From Desulfobacterales bacterium CG23_combo_of_CG06-09_8_20_14_all_51_8 (lineage in GTDB: Bacteria; Desulfobacterota; Desulfobacteria; Desulfobacterales; Desulfosalsimonadaceae), in NCBI GenBank assembly GCA_002772195.1, contig PCSG01000170.1, positions 482 to 5,509 on the forward strand: a DNA stretch of 5,028 bases, in the 5' to 3' direction. The notes below the pieces were generated by a model. It made no database searches and had not been told where the DNA came from. It was given only the letters and a program-made list of their open reading frames with translations. Position numbers and translations under genes: made by a program. Within the stretch, counting starts at the first letter, position 1, and every line of letters starts with the position of its first letter. Shown here piece by piece: positions 1-5,028 of this stretch.

Positions 1-481
1 CAAAACCCATCTTTTCGGCCCCATGACCGTGGCCTGGGCCCTGGGTGTGGGGGCCGTGGCCATGATTTGGGTGGAGCGGCGCAGCACTGCTCCGGCCGTT
101 GTGGAGATAGATCAGATCACACCCAGGATAGCCCTGGGGATTGGTCTGTTTCAATGCCTGTCGCTCTGGCCGGGTTTCTCCCGCTCCGCCGCCACGATCA
201 TGGGCGGGATGATCCTGGGGTCAAGCCGCAAAGCAGCGGCTGAGTACTCGTTCATTGCCGCGGTTCCGATCATGATCGCGGCCACGGGCTATGATCTTTT
301 CAGCTCCTGGAACCTGCTCTGCATGGCGGATCTGCCCTTTTTCGCCGCGGGCTTTGGGGCCTCCTTTATCTCAGCCATCCTGGCCGTAAAAATTTTCATC
401 AATCTGGTCGGACGGATGAGCTTGAAGCCCTTTGCCTACTACCGGTTGATCCTGGCGCCTTTGGTGCTTTTGTTCATGTAA
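1..481 (+). CDS. uppP: Undecaprenyl-diphosphatase UppP (BacA), C-terminal part, 5' end cut by window
   Basis: UppP is an integral inner-membrane phosphatase that converts undecaprenyl diphosphate to undecaprenyl phosphate, recycling the lipid carrier for peptidoglycan and other cell-wall polymers; its loss gives bacitracin sensitivity. The frame is open from base 2 (KTHLFGPMTVAW...), so the ATG at 23 is an internal Met and not the start. About 159 residues are present of a protein usually near 270. The diagnostic second motif PGFSRSAATI lies at about 170-199 and matches the family signature PGxSRSxxT, including the serine-arginine pair implicated in catalysis. The usual Gly after SRS is Ala here. 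Around it are four or five hydrophobic segments, and the C-terminal FAYYRLILAP resembles the family's conserved final helix (FxxYRxxLG). The N-terminal glutamate-rich motif lies outside the window. The gene ends with TAA at 479-481, 32 bases before the next gene on the same strand. The family call is firm. Confidence 0.93.
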   Translation, partial: KTHLFGPMTVAWALGVGAVAMIWVERRSTAPAVVEIDQITPRIALGIGLFQCLSLWPGFSRSAATIMGGMILGSSRKAAAEYSFIAAVPIMIAATGYDLFSSWNLLCMADLPFFAAGFGASFISAILAVKIFINLVGRMSLKPFAYYRLILAPLVLLFM

Positions 482-513
482 TTTTATTCAGCAGATAACC
501 CATGATGGCATAG

Positions 514-1569
514 ATGGAACCGTTCCCCTCTACCAATCAAAAAATTGATGGTTCCCCCGGCTGGCTGCACGCACTCGTGGAATCCGCCCTTGACGGCATT
601 ATTACCATGGATGGCAACGGCCGCATTCTTACGTTTAATCCGGCTGCTGAAAAAATATTCGGGTACCGCAGCGACCAGGCCATTGGCCGCGGGGTTTCCG
701 AGACGCTTATTCCCGGACACCTGCGGAAAGCCCACGAAAACGGTCTTGCCAATTTTCTTGCCACCGGCAAAGAAAAGATGATCGGACGGCGGGTGGAAAT
801 CACCGCCATGCGGGTCGATCAATCCGTTTTTACCGCCGAGCTGACGGTGATTTCAGCCAATTCTACGAACGAACCGATTTTTATCGCCTCTATCCGGGAC
901 ATTACAGGACAAAAAAATACTGAAAAACAAGGGCGGCAATACGGAATCGATATCAAGAAAACGCTCATGCAAGCGATCCTTTCCGTATCCAGGATCGTCG
1001 AGATTCGTGATCCTTATACGGCAGGCCACCAGCGGCGGGTGGCCCATTTGGCAGCCAAGATGGCCAGGGCTTTAAACTTCAACGACGAACGTATCGACGG
1101 GGTTTTTTTAGGCGCCCTCATTCACGATATCGGAAAGATCGCGGTGCCCACTGAAATTCTGGCGCGGCCCGGAAAGCTTTTGGATGAGGATATCAATTAT
1201 CTGCAAATCCATTGCCGAAAAGGTTTTGAGATTCTATCGCCGGTCAATTTCCCCTGGCCGGTGGCTGAAATTGCGCTCCAGCATCATGAACATATTGACG
1301 GATCAGGATATCCGCAAGGACTGCGGGACAAAGAGATCCTCCTGGAATCCCGAATCATTTGTGTTGCGGATGTGGTCGAATCCCTGACCGCCCATCGTCC
1401 GTATCGTCCGGCTTTCTCTTTAGAAGAAGCGCTGAAATCGATCAACATCCGGGCGGGGGAATGGTATGACACGGAGATCGTGGAAGCCTGCGTTGCGCTT
1501 TTTAAAAAAGGGTACAGTATTGACGCCATCAATATGGATGAATTGACATGGATGTCATCATTGACGTGA
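514..1569 (+). CDS. PAS domain-containing HD-GYP protein, probable cyclic-di-GMP phosphodiesterase
   Basis: 351 residues. HD-GYP domains are metal-dependent phosphodiesterases that hydrolyse cyclic-di-GMP, so the likely role is to lower this second messenger in response to a signal sensed by the PAS domain. Residues about 14-134 form a PAS fold (ALDGIITMDGNGRILTFNPA, then IASIRDITGQK, the typical S-box end). Residues about 148-340 are the HD-GYP domain with its motifs intact: DPYTAGH with H172, HDIGK (H204, D205, K208), H233 and G237, HHEHIDGSGYP (H257, H258, E259, GYP 265-267), D286, and RPYRP at 295-299. The usual HP before xxG is HC here (H233-C234), a minor change. There is no signal peptide or membrane segment, so it is probably cytosolic. 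ATG 514 is the first possible start because TAG precedes it directly; no good Shine-Dalgarno is visible, so coupling to uppP is possible. The catalytic set suggests an active enzyme. The PAS ligand cannot be told from sequence. Confidence 0.95.
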   Translation: MEPFPSTNQKIDGSPGWLHALVESALDGIITMDGNGRILTFNPAAEKIFGYRSDQAIGRGVSETLIPGHLRKAHENGLANFLATGKEKMIGRRVEITAMRVDQSVFTAELTVISANSTNEPIFIASIRDITGQKNTEKQGRQYGIDIKKTLMQAILSVSRIVEIRDPYTAGHQRRVAHLAAKMARALNFNDERIDGVFLGALIHDIGKIAVPTEILARPGKLLDEDINYLQIHCRKGFEILSPVNFPWPVAEIALQHHEHIDGSGYPQGLRDKEILLESRIICVADVVESLTAHRPYRPAFSLEEALKSINIRAGEWYDTEIVEACVALFKKGYSIDAINMDELTWMSSLT

Positions 1570-1616
1570 AGTGCAAACGATTACTGGTGGGTGCCTCATC
1601 GATAATGACAATGTCA
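1544..1616. repeat. Cluster of TGACA/TGTCA inverted repeats at a convergent gene junction
   Basis: Three small dyads overlap the end of the HD-GYP gene and the 51-base gap to the next gene. TGACATGGATGTCA (1544-1557) is a perfect 6+6 dyad. ATGTCA-TCAT-TGACGT (1552-1567) shares its left arm with the first and allows one G-T pair. TGACAATGTCA (1606-1616) is a perfect 5+5 dyad ending just before the facing gene's stop. None is followed by a T-run, so they do not look like intrinsic terminators. They could form weak alternative hairpins or be protein-binding sites. No known regulator site is recognised. Confidence 0.35.
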
Positions 1617-1620
1617 GGGT

Positions 1621-2358
1621 CTATTGTTGCGGGGCATTTTTATAGTAAATATTCAAATCCACTTTGCTGCCGCTGATGGTCATCATCACCAGCACATCGT
1701 CACTCATAAACTTGGCCACATTGTAAATGGTTTTGCCGTAATAATCGATTTCGCTCACAAACTCCTTGTTTTCCGCATCATAGGTATAGGCCAGCGGGTT
1801 CTCAAAAAAAGTGTATTCCCGGGCCGTCTGTTCATCCGGCGTAAAAATAAGGGCTCCGTCCGTGTTTTTTTCCAGACTGAAGCCGTTTTTCTTTTTTTTC
1901 CAGTCATCGATGTTGTTCCAATCGTCCCCCCAGAACTCCCGGGTATCCTTGTCACCGGTCCGGACCAGTCCGTCCAGCAGGGGAATCTGGTTGGCTTCCT
2001 CTATGTTGAGCGCATAAATCTGCTGCTTGATCTCTTGAACATCCTTTGGCAGATCCAGCAGGTCCGGCGTCTCAGATTCCGGCATCTTTGCCAGCCCCGG
2101 GTTTCTTTCGCCGTCGACGGCTTCATTCATCCCGGCGGTTCTGTTTTTTGAAAGGGGTTTTCGTTGAGAAAGCGGGGGTTGTTCAGCAGGCGCGGACGCG
2201 ATGTCCGGACGTGTTCCCGGCGCGGGCCGACTTACGCTGTTTTCCGAAACGATTTTCTGAATCGGTTCTTCTTGGATATCACGGAAAAGCAGGTAGCCGA
2301 ATGAAAAAATAACGACAAAAACACCGACAGTGAGGAAAAATTTTGTTCGCATATTCAT
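1621..2358 (-). CDS. Hypothetical membrane-anchored periplasmic protein
   Basis: 245 residues, no family recognised. The N-terminus is MNMRTKFF followed by a hydrophobic stretch (about residues 8-25, LTVGVFVVIFSFGYLLF) with no cysteine lipobox or clear signal-peptidase site. It is therefore probably a single-pass anchor with the rest in the periplasm. Residues about 40-105 are a low-complexity linker rich in Pro, Ser, Glu and Lys, likely disordered. The C-terminal half (about 105-245) looks like a folded domain rich in aromatic and acidic residues (EFWGDDWNNIDDWKKKK; ENPLAYTYDAENKEFVSEIDYYG) and ends with alternating beta-strand-like stretches (VLVMMTISGSKVDLNIYY). It lies 46 bases downstream of the SGNH-lipoprotein gene on the same strand with no convincing terminator between, so cotranscription is likely. 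Two starts are possible, Met1 and Met3 (ATG at 2358 or 2352); no strong Shine-Dalgarno is seen for either. An A8 run on the coding strand encodes part of KKKK. The function is unknown. Confidence 0.78.
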   Translation of the reverse strand: MNMRTKFFLTVGVFVVIFSFGYLLFRDIQEEPIQKIVSENSVSRPAPGTRPDIASAPAEQPPLSQRKPLSKNRTAGMNEAVDGERNPGLAKMPESETPDLLDLPKDVQEIKQQIYALNIEEANQIPLLDGLVRTGDKDTREFWGDDWNNIDDWKKKKNGFSLEKNTDGALIFTPDEQTAREYTFFENPLAYTYDAENKEFVSEIDYYGKTIYNVAKFMSDDVLVMMTISGSKVDLNIYYKNAPQQ

Positions 2359-2404
2359 ATAAATCGCAAAAGCAGGCGGCTTTGAAAAAAATTAAAATGA
2401 TTTC

Positions 2405-3151
2405 TTATCGATACATATTTTGCTGTACCATCACTCCCCAGATCATGTTTGCCAGTTTTTGTGATCCGCTGTAAGTCGGGTGAATATCATCGGATTTGAT
2501 ATCCGATGCAAAAATATAATCCCGCGGATCCCCCAAGCAAATGCAGAAATCGCCTAACGTACTGCCATAAAATTCGCCATACCCGGAAACAATTCCTGAG
2601 ACATTCGTCCCTCCGTATTCACTGAAGTCGAACATATCCGGATAGATATTATCATAAGTATAGTCAATGGCTTCATTTTTCTCTGCTTCTGCGCCTTTGA
2701 CGTGATAATACCCCATCCAAACATGGTCGTCTGACGGGCCGTTATACATGTCCACCATCATGCCCCACATGGTGTCTGAAATATAATCCAGAACATCGAG
2801 ACATCCTCCGGTCAACGGATCCGAGTCGCAATCCATGCTGCCCTGAAGAATGTCGTTGGCGCCGCCGTCCGCAATAACCGTATGAAGCGTGGAGCGGGCT
2901 TCGGCCTTGCTTAACTGACTGTCGATGGCCGCGATTTTAGCCCCGCTGACCGAGCGGTCCTTGTAGCTTTTACCGGAAAGAATTTTCAAAACATCATGAA
3001 TTTCTCCGGATAAGTCAAAAACCGAATCACCGACAATCTGGACATTCCATTCATCCGCATATGGATTGTTAAAATCCCAACTGCAGCCGATCAAGGCAAT
3101 GGGTAATGCTGTAAATAATAAAATCGCAACAAAAAATCCGAGTTTTTTCAT
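2405..3151 (-). CDS. SGNH/GDSL hydrolase-like lipoprotein
   Basis: 248 residues from the ATG at 3151. The N-terminus is a lipoprotein signal peptide: MKK, hydrophobic FFVAILLFTALPIA, then lipobox LIGC with the lipidated Cys at residue 23. The +2 residue is Ser, which favours the outer membrane by the usual Lol rule. SGNH-family blocks appear in order: GDS (residues 41-43, nucleophile S43) after a beta strand WNVQIV; VSGAK with the block II glycine at G70; GGAND (96-100, N99); and DDIHP with D221 and H224 as the DxxH pair. The catalytic set is thus complete, and an esterase, lipase or carbohydrate-deacetylase type activity is plausible, but the substrate is unknown. An insert at 107-117 (DCDSDPLTGGC) is Asp-rich and flanked by C108 and C117, and C203 and C205 are close together. 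Upstream in-frame codons reach 3304, but 3151 is chosen because AAGGGGAG sits six bases before it and the signal peptide begins there. It is probably the first gene of a pair with 1621-2358. Confidence 0.86.
   Translation of the reverse strand: MKKLGFFVAILLFTALPIALIGCSWDFNNPYADEWNVQIVGDSVFDLSGEIHDVLKILSGKSYKDRSVSGAKIAAIDSQLSKAEARSTLHTVIADGGANDILQGSMDCDSDPLTGGCLDVLDYISDTMWGMMVDMYNGPSDDHVWMGYYHVKGAEAEKNEAIDYTYDNIYPDMFDFSEYGGTNVSGIVSGYGEFYGSTLGDFCICLGDPRDYIFASDIKSDDIHPTYSGSQKLANMIWGVMVQQNMYR
2488..2508. repeat. Perfect 8-bp inverted repeat (hairpin) inside the lipoprotein gene
   Basis: CATCGGAT and ATCCGATG flank a five-base centre, TTGAT. In the mRNA this would be an 8-bp stem with a 5-base loop. 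It covers the codons for SDIKSDD just before the catalytic DxxH histidine, so part of the symmetry comes from the two Ser-Asp pairs. There is no T-run next to it, so it is not an intrinsic terminator. Confidence 0.5.
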
Positions 3152-3155
3152 TGGG

Positions 3156-3165
3156 CTCTCCCCTT
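3156..3165 (-). promoter_or_regulatory. Shine-Dalgarno site of the SGNH lipoprotein gene
   Basis: On the minus strand the sequence reads AAGGGGAGAG, and the GGGGAG core (3158-3163) ends six bases before the ATG at 3151-3149. This decides the start: the longer in-frame reading to 3304 would put an arginine-rich, non-signal stretch ahead of a perfect lipoprotein signal peptide. Confidence 0.75.
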
Positions 3166-3259
3166 GTTCATTTATGGTTGCGTGGATAATTGATTCAATG
3201 CCGCCTGCATTGCTTTTCCAGTAGATCCGACAACGTGTTGTTGAACCCCTCCTTTCTCT

Positions 3260-3300
3260 CAACCTGGTTGATTTAAAAATAAATTCTTTATTTATGCATA
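3260..3300. repeat. Run of short palindromes, possible operator of the lipoprotein gene
   Basis: Three perfect dyads lie end to end. CAACCTGGTTG (3260-3270) has 5-bp arms, AAATAAATTCTTTATTT (3277-3293) has 7-bp arms around TTC, and TATGCATA (3293-3300) is an 8-bp palindrome. A related imperfect dyad, CAACGTGTTG, lies at 3231-3240. Their place upstream of the lipoprotein start suits a regulator site or promoter element, but AT-rich DNA produces such dyads easily. No known regulator is recognised. Confidence 0.35.
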
Positions 3301-3322
3301 GCACTGCTCTGACTCAAAATAC

Positions 3323-3367
3323 AACCCTTGAAAAATACCTAAATAATACGGGTTAAAAACAGGTATT
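3323..3367. repeat. Two interleaved inverted repeats in the divergent region
   Basis: AACCC (3323-3327) pairs with GGGTT (3350-3354), and AATACCT (3334-3340) pairs with AGGTATT (3361-3367). The arms alternate as a-b-a'-b', which is the order of an H-type pseudoknot in RNA and not of nested hairpins. As DNA they could equally be two overlapping binding sites. The arms are short, so chance is possible. Confidence 0.3.
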
Positions 3368-3499
3368 ATAACTACGGTTCTTTGCGCTGCTTCAGCCGAC
3401 GCCGTCCGCACCTCCTATGGATTTCACCGATTTCCCAAGGCGTTTGCTAACTTATCGTTTATATTGACATAGGTGGCGGCCCATGCCATAGATTCCATC

Positions 3500-4339
3500 A
3501 TGAAATGGATCATTCAAACCATTAACCTTTTGCTGATACTGGTTGCCGCCTGGGCCGGCGTCACGCTTTTCTATCATTTTGCCGAAAGCAAGCTGAGTCC
3601 CGCTGATCCGGCGTTGCCTCCGGTCAATCCGGCGGCAGCCGCAAGACTTGAAACCCGGCGTCTGATGTCGGATTATCAGAAAATTATTGAACGGGACCTT
3701 TTTCATACTTTAAACCATACGGCCCAGAAGAATCCCTCACCGATTGACGTTGATGCCCTGAAAGCAACCGTCCTGAGCCTGAAGCTGTGGGGAACCATAT
3801 CCACAGATAAAAAGGAATCCGGAAGGGCCCGGGCGGTGATTGAAGATACCCAGTCCGGGGAGCAGCATCTTTTCAAGGTGGGCGACACCGTTCAGAATGC
3901 GATCATCGTTGAAATATTCCGGAACAGTGTGGTGCTTTCTGTGGACGGGCGAAAAGAAAAGCTGGTCATTGTCGAGGAACACCTGGCTGCGACCGAAGGC
4001 CCTGTCGCCGCCGAAGAAAAAAGCCCGACGACCCTGAGCCGGGCGCAAATTGATGACGCCCTTAACAACGTCAATGAACTGATGACCCAGGCCAAGGTAA
4101 AACCGCTGTTTCAGGACGGGAAAGCGGGTGGGGTGATCGTGTCAACGATTGAGCCGCAGTCTTTTTTCAGCAAGATGGGGTTTAAAACCGGGGACATCAT
4201 CACCGGCGTCAACGGCCGGAAACTGGAAAGCGTGGATGACGCCATGGCGTTTTACAAAACCCTTGCCGCAGGCTCCAAACTTTCGGTTGAGTTGATCCGG
4301 AGGGGCCGGCCGACAACCATTGATTTTGTCATTGAATAG
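3500..4339 (+). CDS. gspC: Type II secretion system protein GspC-like, with HR and PDZ domains
   Basis: 279 residues from ATG 3500. GspC is a bitopic inner-membrane protein of the type II secretion system; its periplasmic part links the inner-membrane platform to the GspD outer-membrane secretin and helps select substrates. The typical plan is visible. A short cytosolic start and one membrane helix (about 5-26, IQTINLLLILVAAWAGVTLF) lead into a Pro/Ala linker. The homology region follows at about 60-160 (RDLFHT; LSLKLWGTIS; AVIED; HLFKVGDTVQNAIIVEIF; VVLSVDGRKEKL). A PDZ domain ends the protein (about 178-279, GGVIVSTIEPQSFFSKMG, KTGDIITGVNGRKL, LSVELIRRG). A GTG at 3473 gives nine more residues and is the longest possible start, because TAG precedes it. 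Neither start has a good Shine-Dalgarno; 3500 is preferred because it begins MKW next to the helix. It is flanked by a divergent and a convergent gene, so no other gsp gene adjoins it. Confidence 0.9.
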   Translation: MKWIIQTINLLLILVAAWAGVTLFYHFAESKLSPADPALPPVNPAAAARLETRRLMSDYQKIIERDLFHTLNHTAQKNPSPIDVDALKATVLSLKLWGTISTDKKESGRARAVIEDTQSGEQHLFKVGDTVQNAIIVEIFRNSVVLSVDGRKEKLVIVEEHLAATEGPVAAEEKSPTTLSRAQIDDALNNVNELMTQAKVKPLFQDGKAGGVIVSTIEPQSFFSKMGFKTGDIITGVNGRKLESVDDAMAFYKTLAAGSKLSVELIRRGRPTTIDFVIE

Positions 4340-4351
4340 GCGAGATCCGGG

Positions 4352-5028
4352 TCATTCACCGATGCGGCCCTCAATCCGTATTTTAAATTCCGGCCGCCGG
4401 GGATGGTCCGTCTGAACAAACAACACATCCTGGTATGACCCGATTTTTTTTCTTGTATTGCGGACCGTTATCTCGTAACCCGGCCTGCCTTCCGTTTCAA
4501 TTTCCTGCAAGTCATACTCAAACCACACGCCTTTTCGAACTTTAATGCCGGTGATGTGAAACGGATAGGCGTCATTGGGGACCACCCGGCATTTTTCCAC
4601 GATTTCCTGGTCCGGCGATCCTTTCAGCCAGATCCGGTAGGGAGAAAGAGAGGCGAACTCCTGAACGAATATGGATACATCAATGGCGATCTGCGGACGG
4701 TTCTTATCACTGGTTTTCGCCTGGATCGTCCCGCTGATCTCCTGCCCGCCCCTGGAGTCCGTGAGAATCAGGACGGAGATTTTCCCCGTCATGCCCGGCT
4801 CAATGCTGCGAGTGTAAGACTCCACAACGAGCCCGCAGCAGCCTGCTGCTTCCGTGATCTCAAGGGCTTCCCCGGAATCGTTTTTAATGATGAAATCGTG
4901 ATTTACGATATCTCCCTGCAAGACAGGAGGAAATTCATATCGGCTGCGCGCCTGATCCACATTGGATCGGGAGTATATCGGCTCGACCGCAAGCCCCTTG
5001 TAAAAATTAAGCTTCTGATCAATCAAGT
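4352..5028 (-). CDS. DUF1573-like Ig-fold protein, N-terminus cut by window
   Basis: At least 225 codons are present. The frame is open to the right edge, and the first possible start inside is a TTG at 5026, which is unlikely to be real because the visible part lacks the signal peptide such proteins usually carry. Visible residues about 28-121 match the DUF1573 pattern: a strand plus GDIVNHDFIIKNDSGEALEI, a cysteine pair in the AAGCCG stretch, SIEPGMTGKISV, then AKTSDKNRPQIAIDVSIFV. This is an Ig-like fold common in periplasmic and exported proteins. Residues about 122-224 look like a second beta-rich domain (HITGIKVRKGVWFEYDLQEI; QDVLFVQTDHPRRPEFKIRIEG), probably another Ig-like repeat. The family usually has CGC; here it is CC followed by G, so the second Cys is displaced. 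No catalytic residues are known for the family and the function is unknown. The gene ends 12 bases from the convergent end of gspC. Confidence 0.8.
   Translation of the reverse strand, partial: LIDQKLNFYKGLAVEPIYSRSNVDQARSRYEFPPVLQGDIVNHDFIIKNDSGEALEITEAAGCCGLVVESYTRSIEPGMTGKISVLILTDSRGGQEISGTIQAKTSDKNRPQIAIDVSIFVQEFASLSPYRIWLKGSPDQEIVEKCRVVPNDAYPFHITGIKVRKGVWFEYDLQEIETEGRPGYEITVRNTRKKIGSYQDVLFVQTDHPRRPEFKIRIEGRIGE

Larger units (their letters stand above)
3152..3499. other. Divergent intergenic region between the lipoprotein gene and gspC
   Basis: About 350 bases without a convincing gene. The part from about 3270 to 3370 is markedly AT-rich and should hold the promoters for both directions, but no clean -35/-10 pair could be assigned. 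TTGAAA (3328-3333) lacks a well-placed partner. TATTATAAC near 3364-3372 lacks a good -35. On the minus strand, CATAAA near 3298 with TTGAGT upstream has only a 15-base spacer. Short palindromes crowd the area (3231-3240, 3260-3270, 3277-3293, 3293-3300, 3334-3367). Two AGGAGG motifs occur on the minus strand (3411-3416 and 3248-3253) without start codons at usable spacing. The stretch 3370-3470 is less AT-rich and holds nothing recognised. Confidence 0.6.

Noticed and set aside
484..822. Minus-strand open frames over the PAS domain
   Set aside because: They lie opposite a clear PAS-HD-GYP gene and show no family features.
1624..2151. Long plus-strand open frame opposite the unknown membrane protein gene
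   Set aside because: It mirrors the minus-strand gene, has no recognisable domain, and its composition fits an antisense shadow. The minus reading has a membrane anchor, a linker and a folded-looking domain.
2365..2385. Hairpin between the two minus-strand genes as a terminator
   Set aside because: The stem is only about five pairs with a bulge, and no T-run follows it on the minus strand.
3152..3304. In-frame N-terminal extension of the SGNH lipoprotein by 51 residues
   Set aside because: The extension is basic and unlike a signal peptide, while 3151 has a good Shine-Dalgarno and begins a textbook lipoprotein signal sequence.
3292..3411. Minus-strand 39-codon frame starting with GTG in the divergent region
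   Set aside because: Its GTG overlaps the AGGAGG motif, so the spacing is impossible for ordinary initiation, and the peptide is featureless.
3417..3467. Small plus-strand ORF of 16 codons starting MDFTDF upstream of gspC
   Set aside because: It has no Shine-Dalgarno (the preceding bases are the anti-Shine-Dalgarno word) and no recognisable peptide features.
3464..3469. TTGACA as a -35 box just before gspC
   Set aside because: No acceptable -10 lies 16-18 bases downstream, and transcription would start inside or after the start codon.
1..5028. CRISPR array, transposon ends, tRNA or other RNA gene
   Set aside because: I saw no regularly spaced repeats, transposase or integrase genes, terminal inverted repeats with target duplications, or tRNA-like cloverleaf on either strand.

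Overview
The window looks like a chromosomal segment from a Gram-negative bacterium. It holds a lipobox-bearing lipoprotein, a GspC-type protein of the outer-membrane-spanning type II secretion system, an HD-GYP protein and the end of an UppP undecaprenyl-diphosphatase. The mix of GspC, PAS-HD-GYP and DUF1573-like genes with fairly balanced base composition would suit a Desulfobacterota-like (deltaproteobacterial) genome. That placement is an inference from gene content, not something the sequence proves.

Layout: six protein genes in the order + + - - + -. Positions 1-481 (+) hold the C-terminal part of uppP, cut by the left edge. Positions 514-1569 (+) hold a complete PAS-HD-GYP signalling protein, probably cotranscribed with uppP because the gap is only 32 bases. 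It meets, tail to tail across 51 bases, a two-gene minus-strand unit. That unit consists of an SGNH-hydrolase-like lipoprotein (2405-3151) followed by a membrane-anchored protein of unknown function (1621-2358). An AT-rich divergent intergenic region of about 350 bases (3152-3499), rich in short inverted repeats, separates the lipoprotein gene from a plus-strand gspC-like gene (3500-4339, alternative start 3473). The gspC-like gene ends only 12 bases from the convergent end of a DUF1573-like gene (4352-5028, cut by the right edge).

The genes share an envelope theme: lipid carrier recycling (UppP), a probable outer-membrane lipoprotein hydrolase, a periplasmic protein on a membrane anchor, a secretion-system inner-membrane component, and an Ig-like periplasmic-type protein. 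The HD-GYP protein adds cyclic-di-GMP turnover, which often controls surface and secretion functions. No direct functional link between the units can be shown from this sequence.

I found no CRISPR array, transposon, integrase, rRNA, tRNA, riboswitch or obvious defence system. The most notable points are the apparently solitary gspC, the uncharacterised lipoprotein/membrane-protein pair with its palindrome-rich upstream region, and small inverted-repeat clusters at the gene junctions. This is an ordinary chromosomal region with a few loose ends, and I would not claim a new system here.
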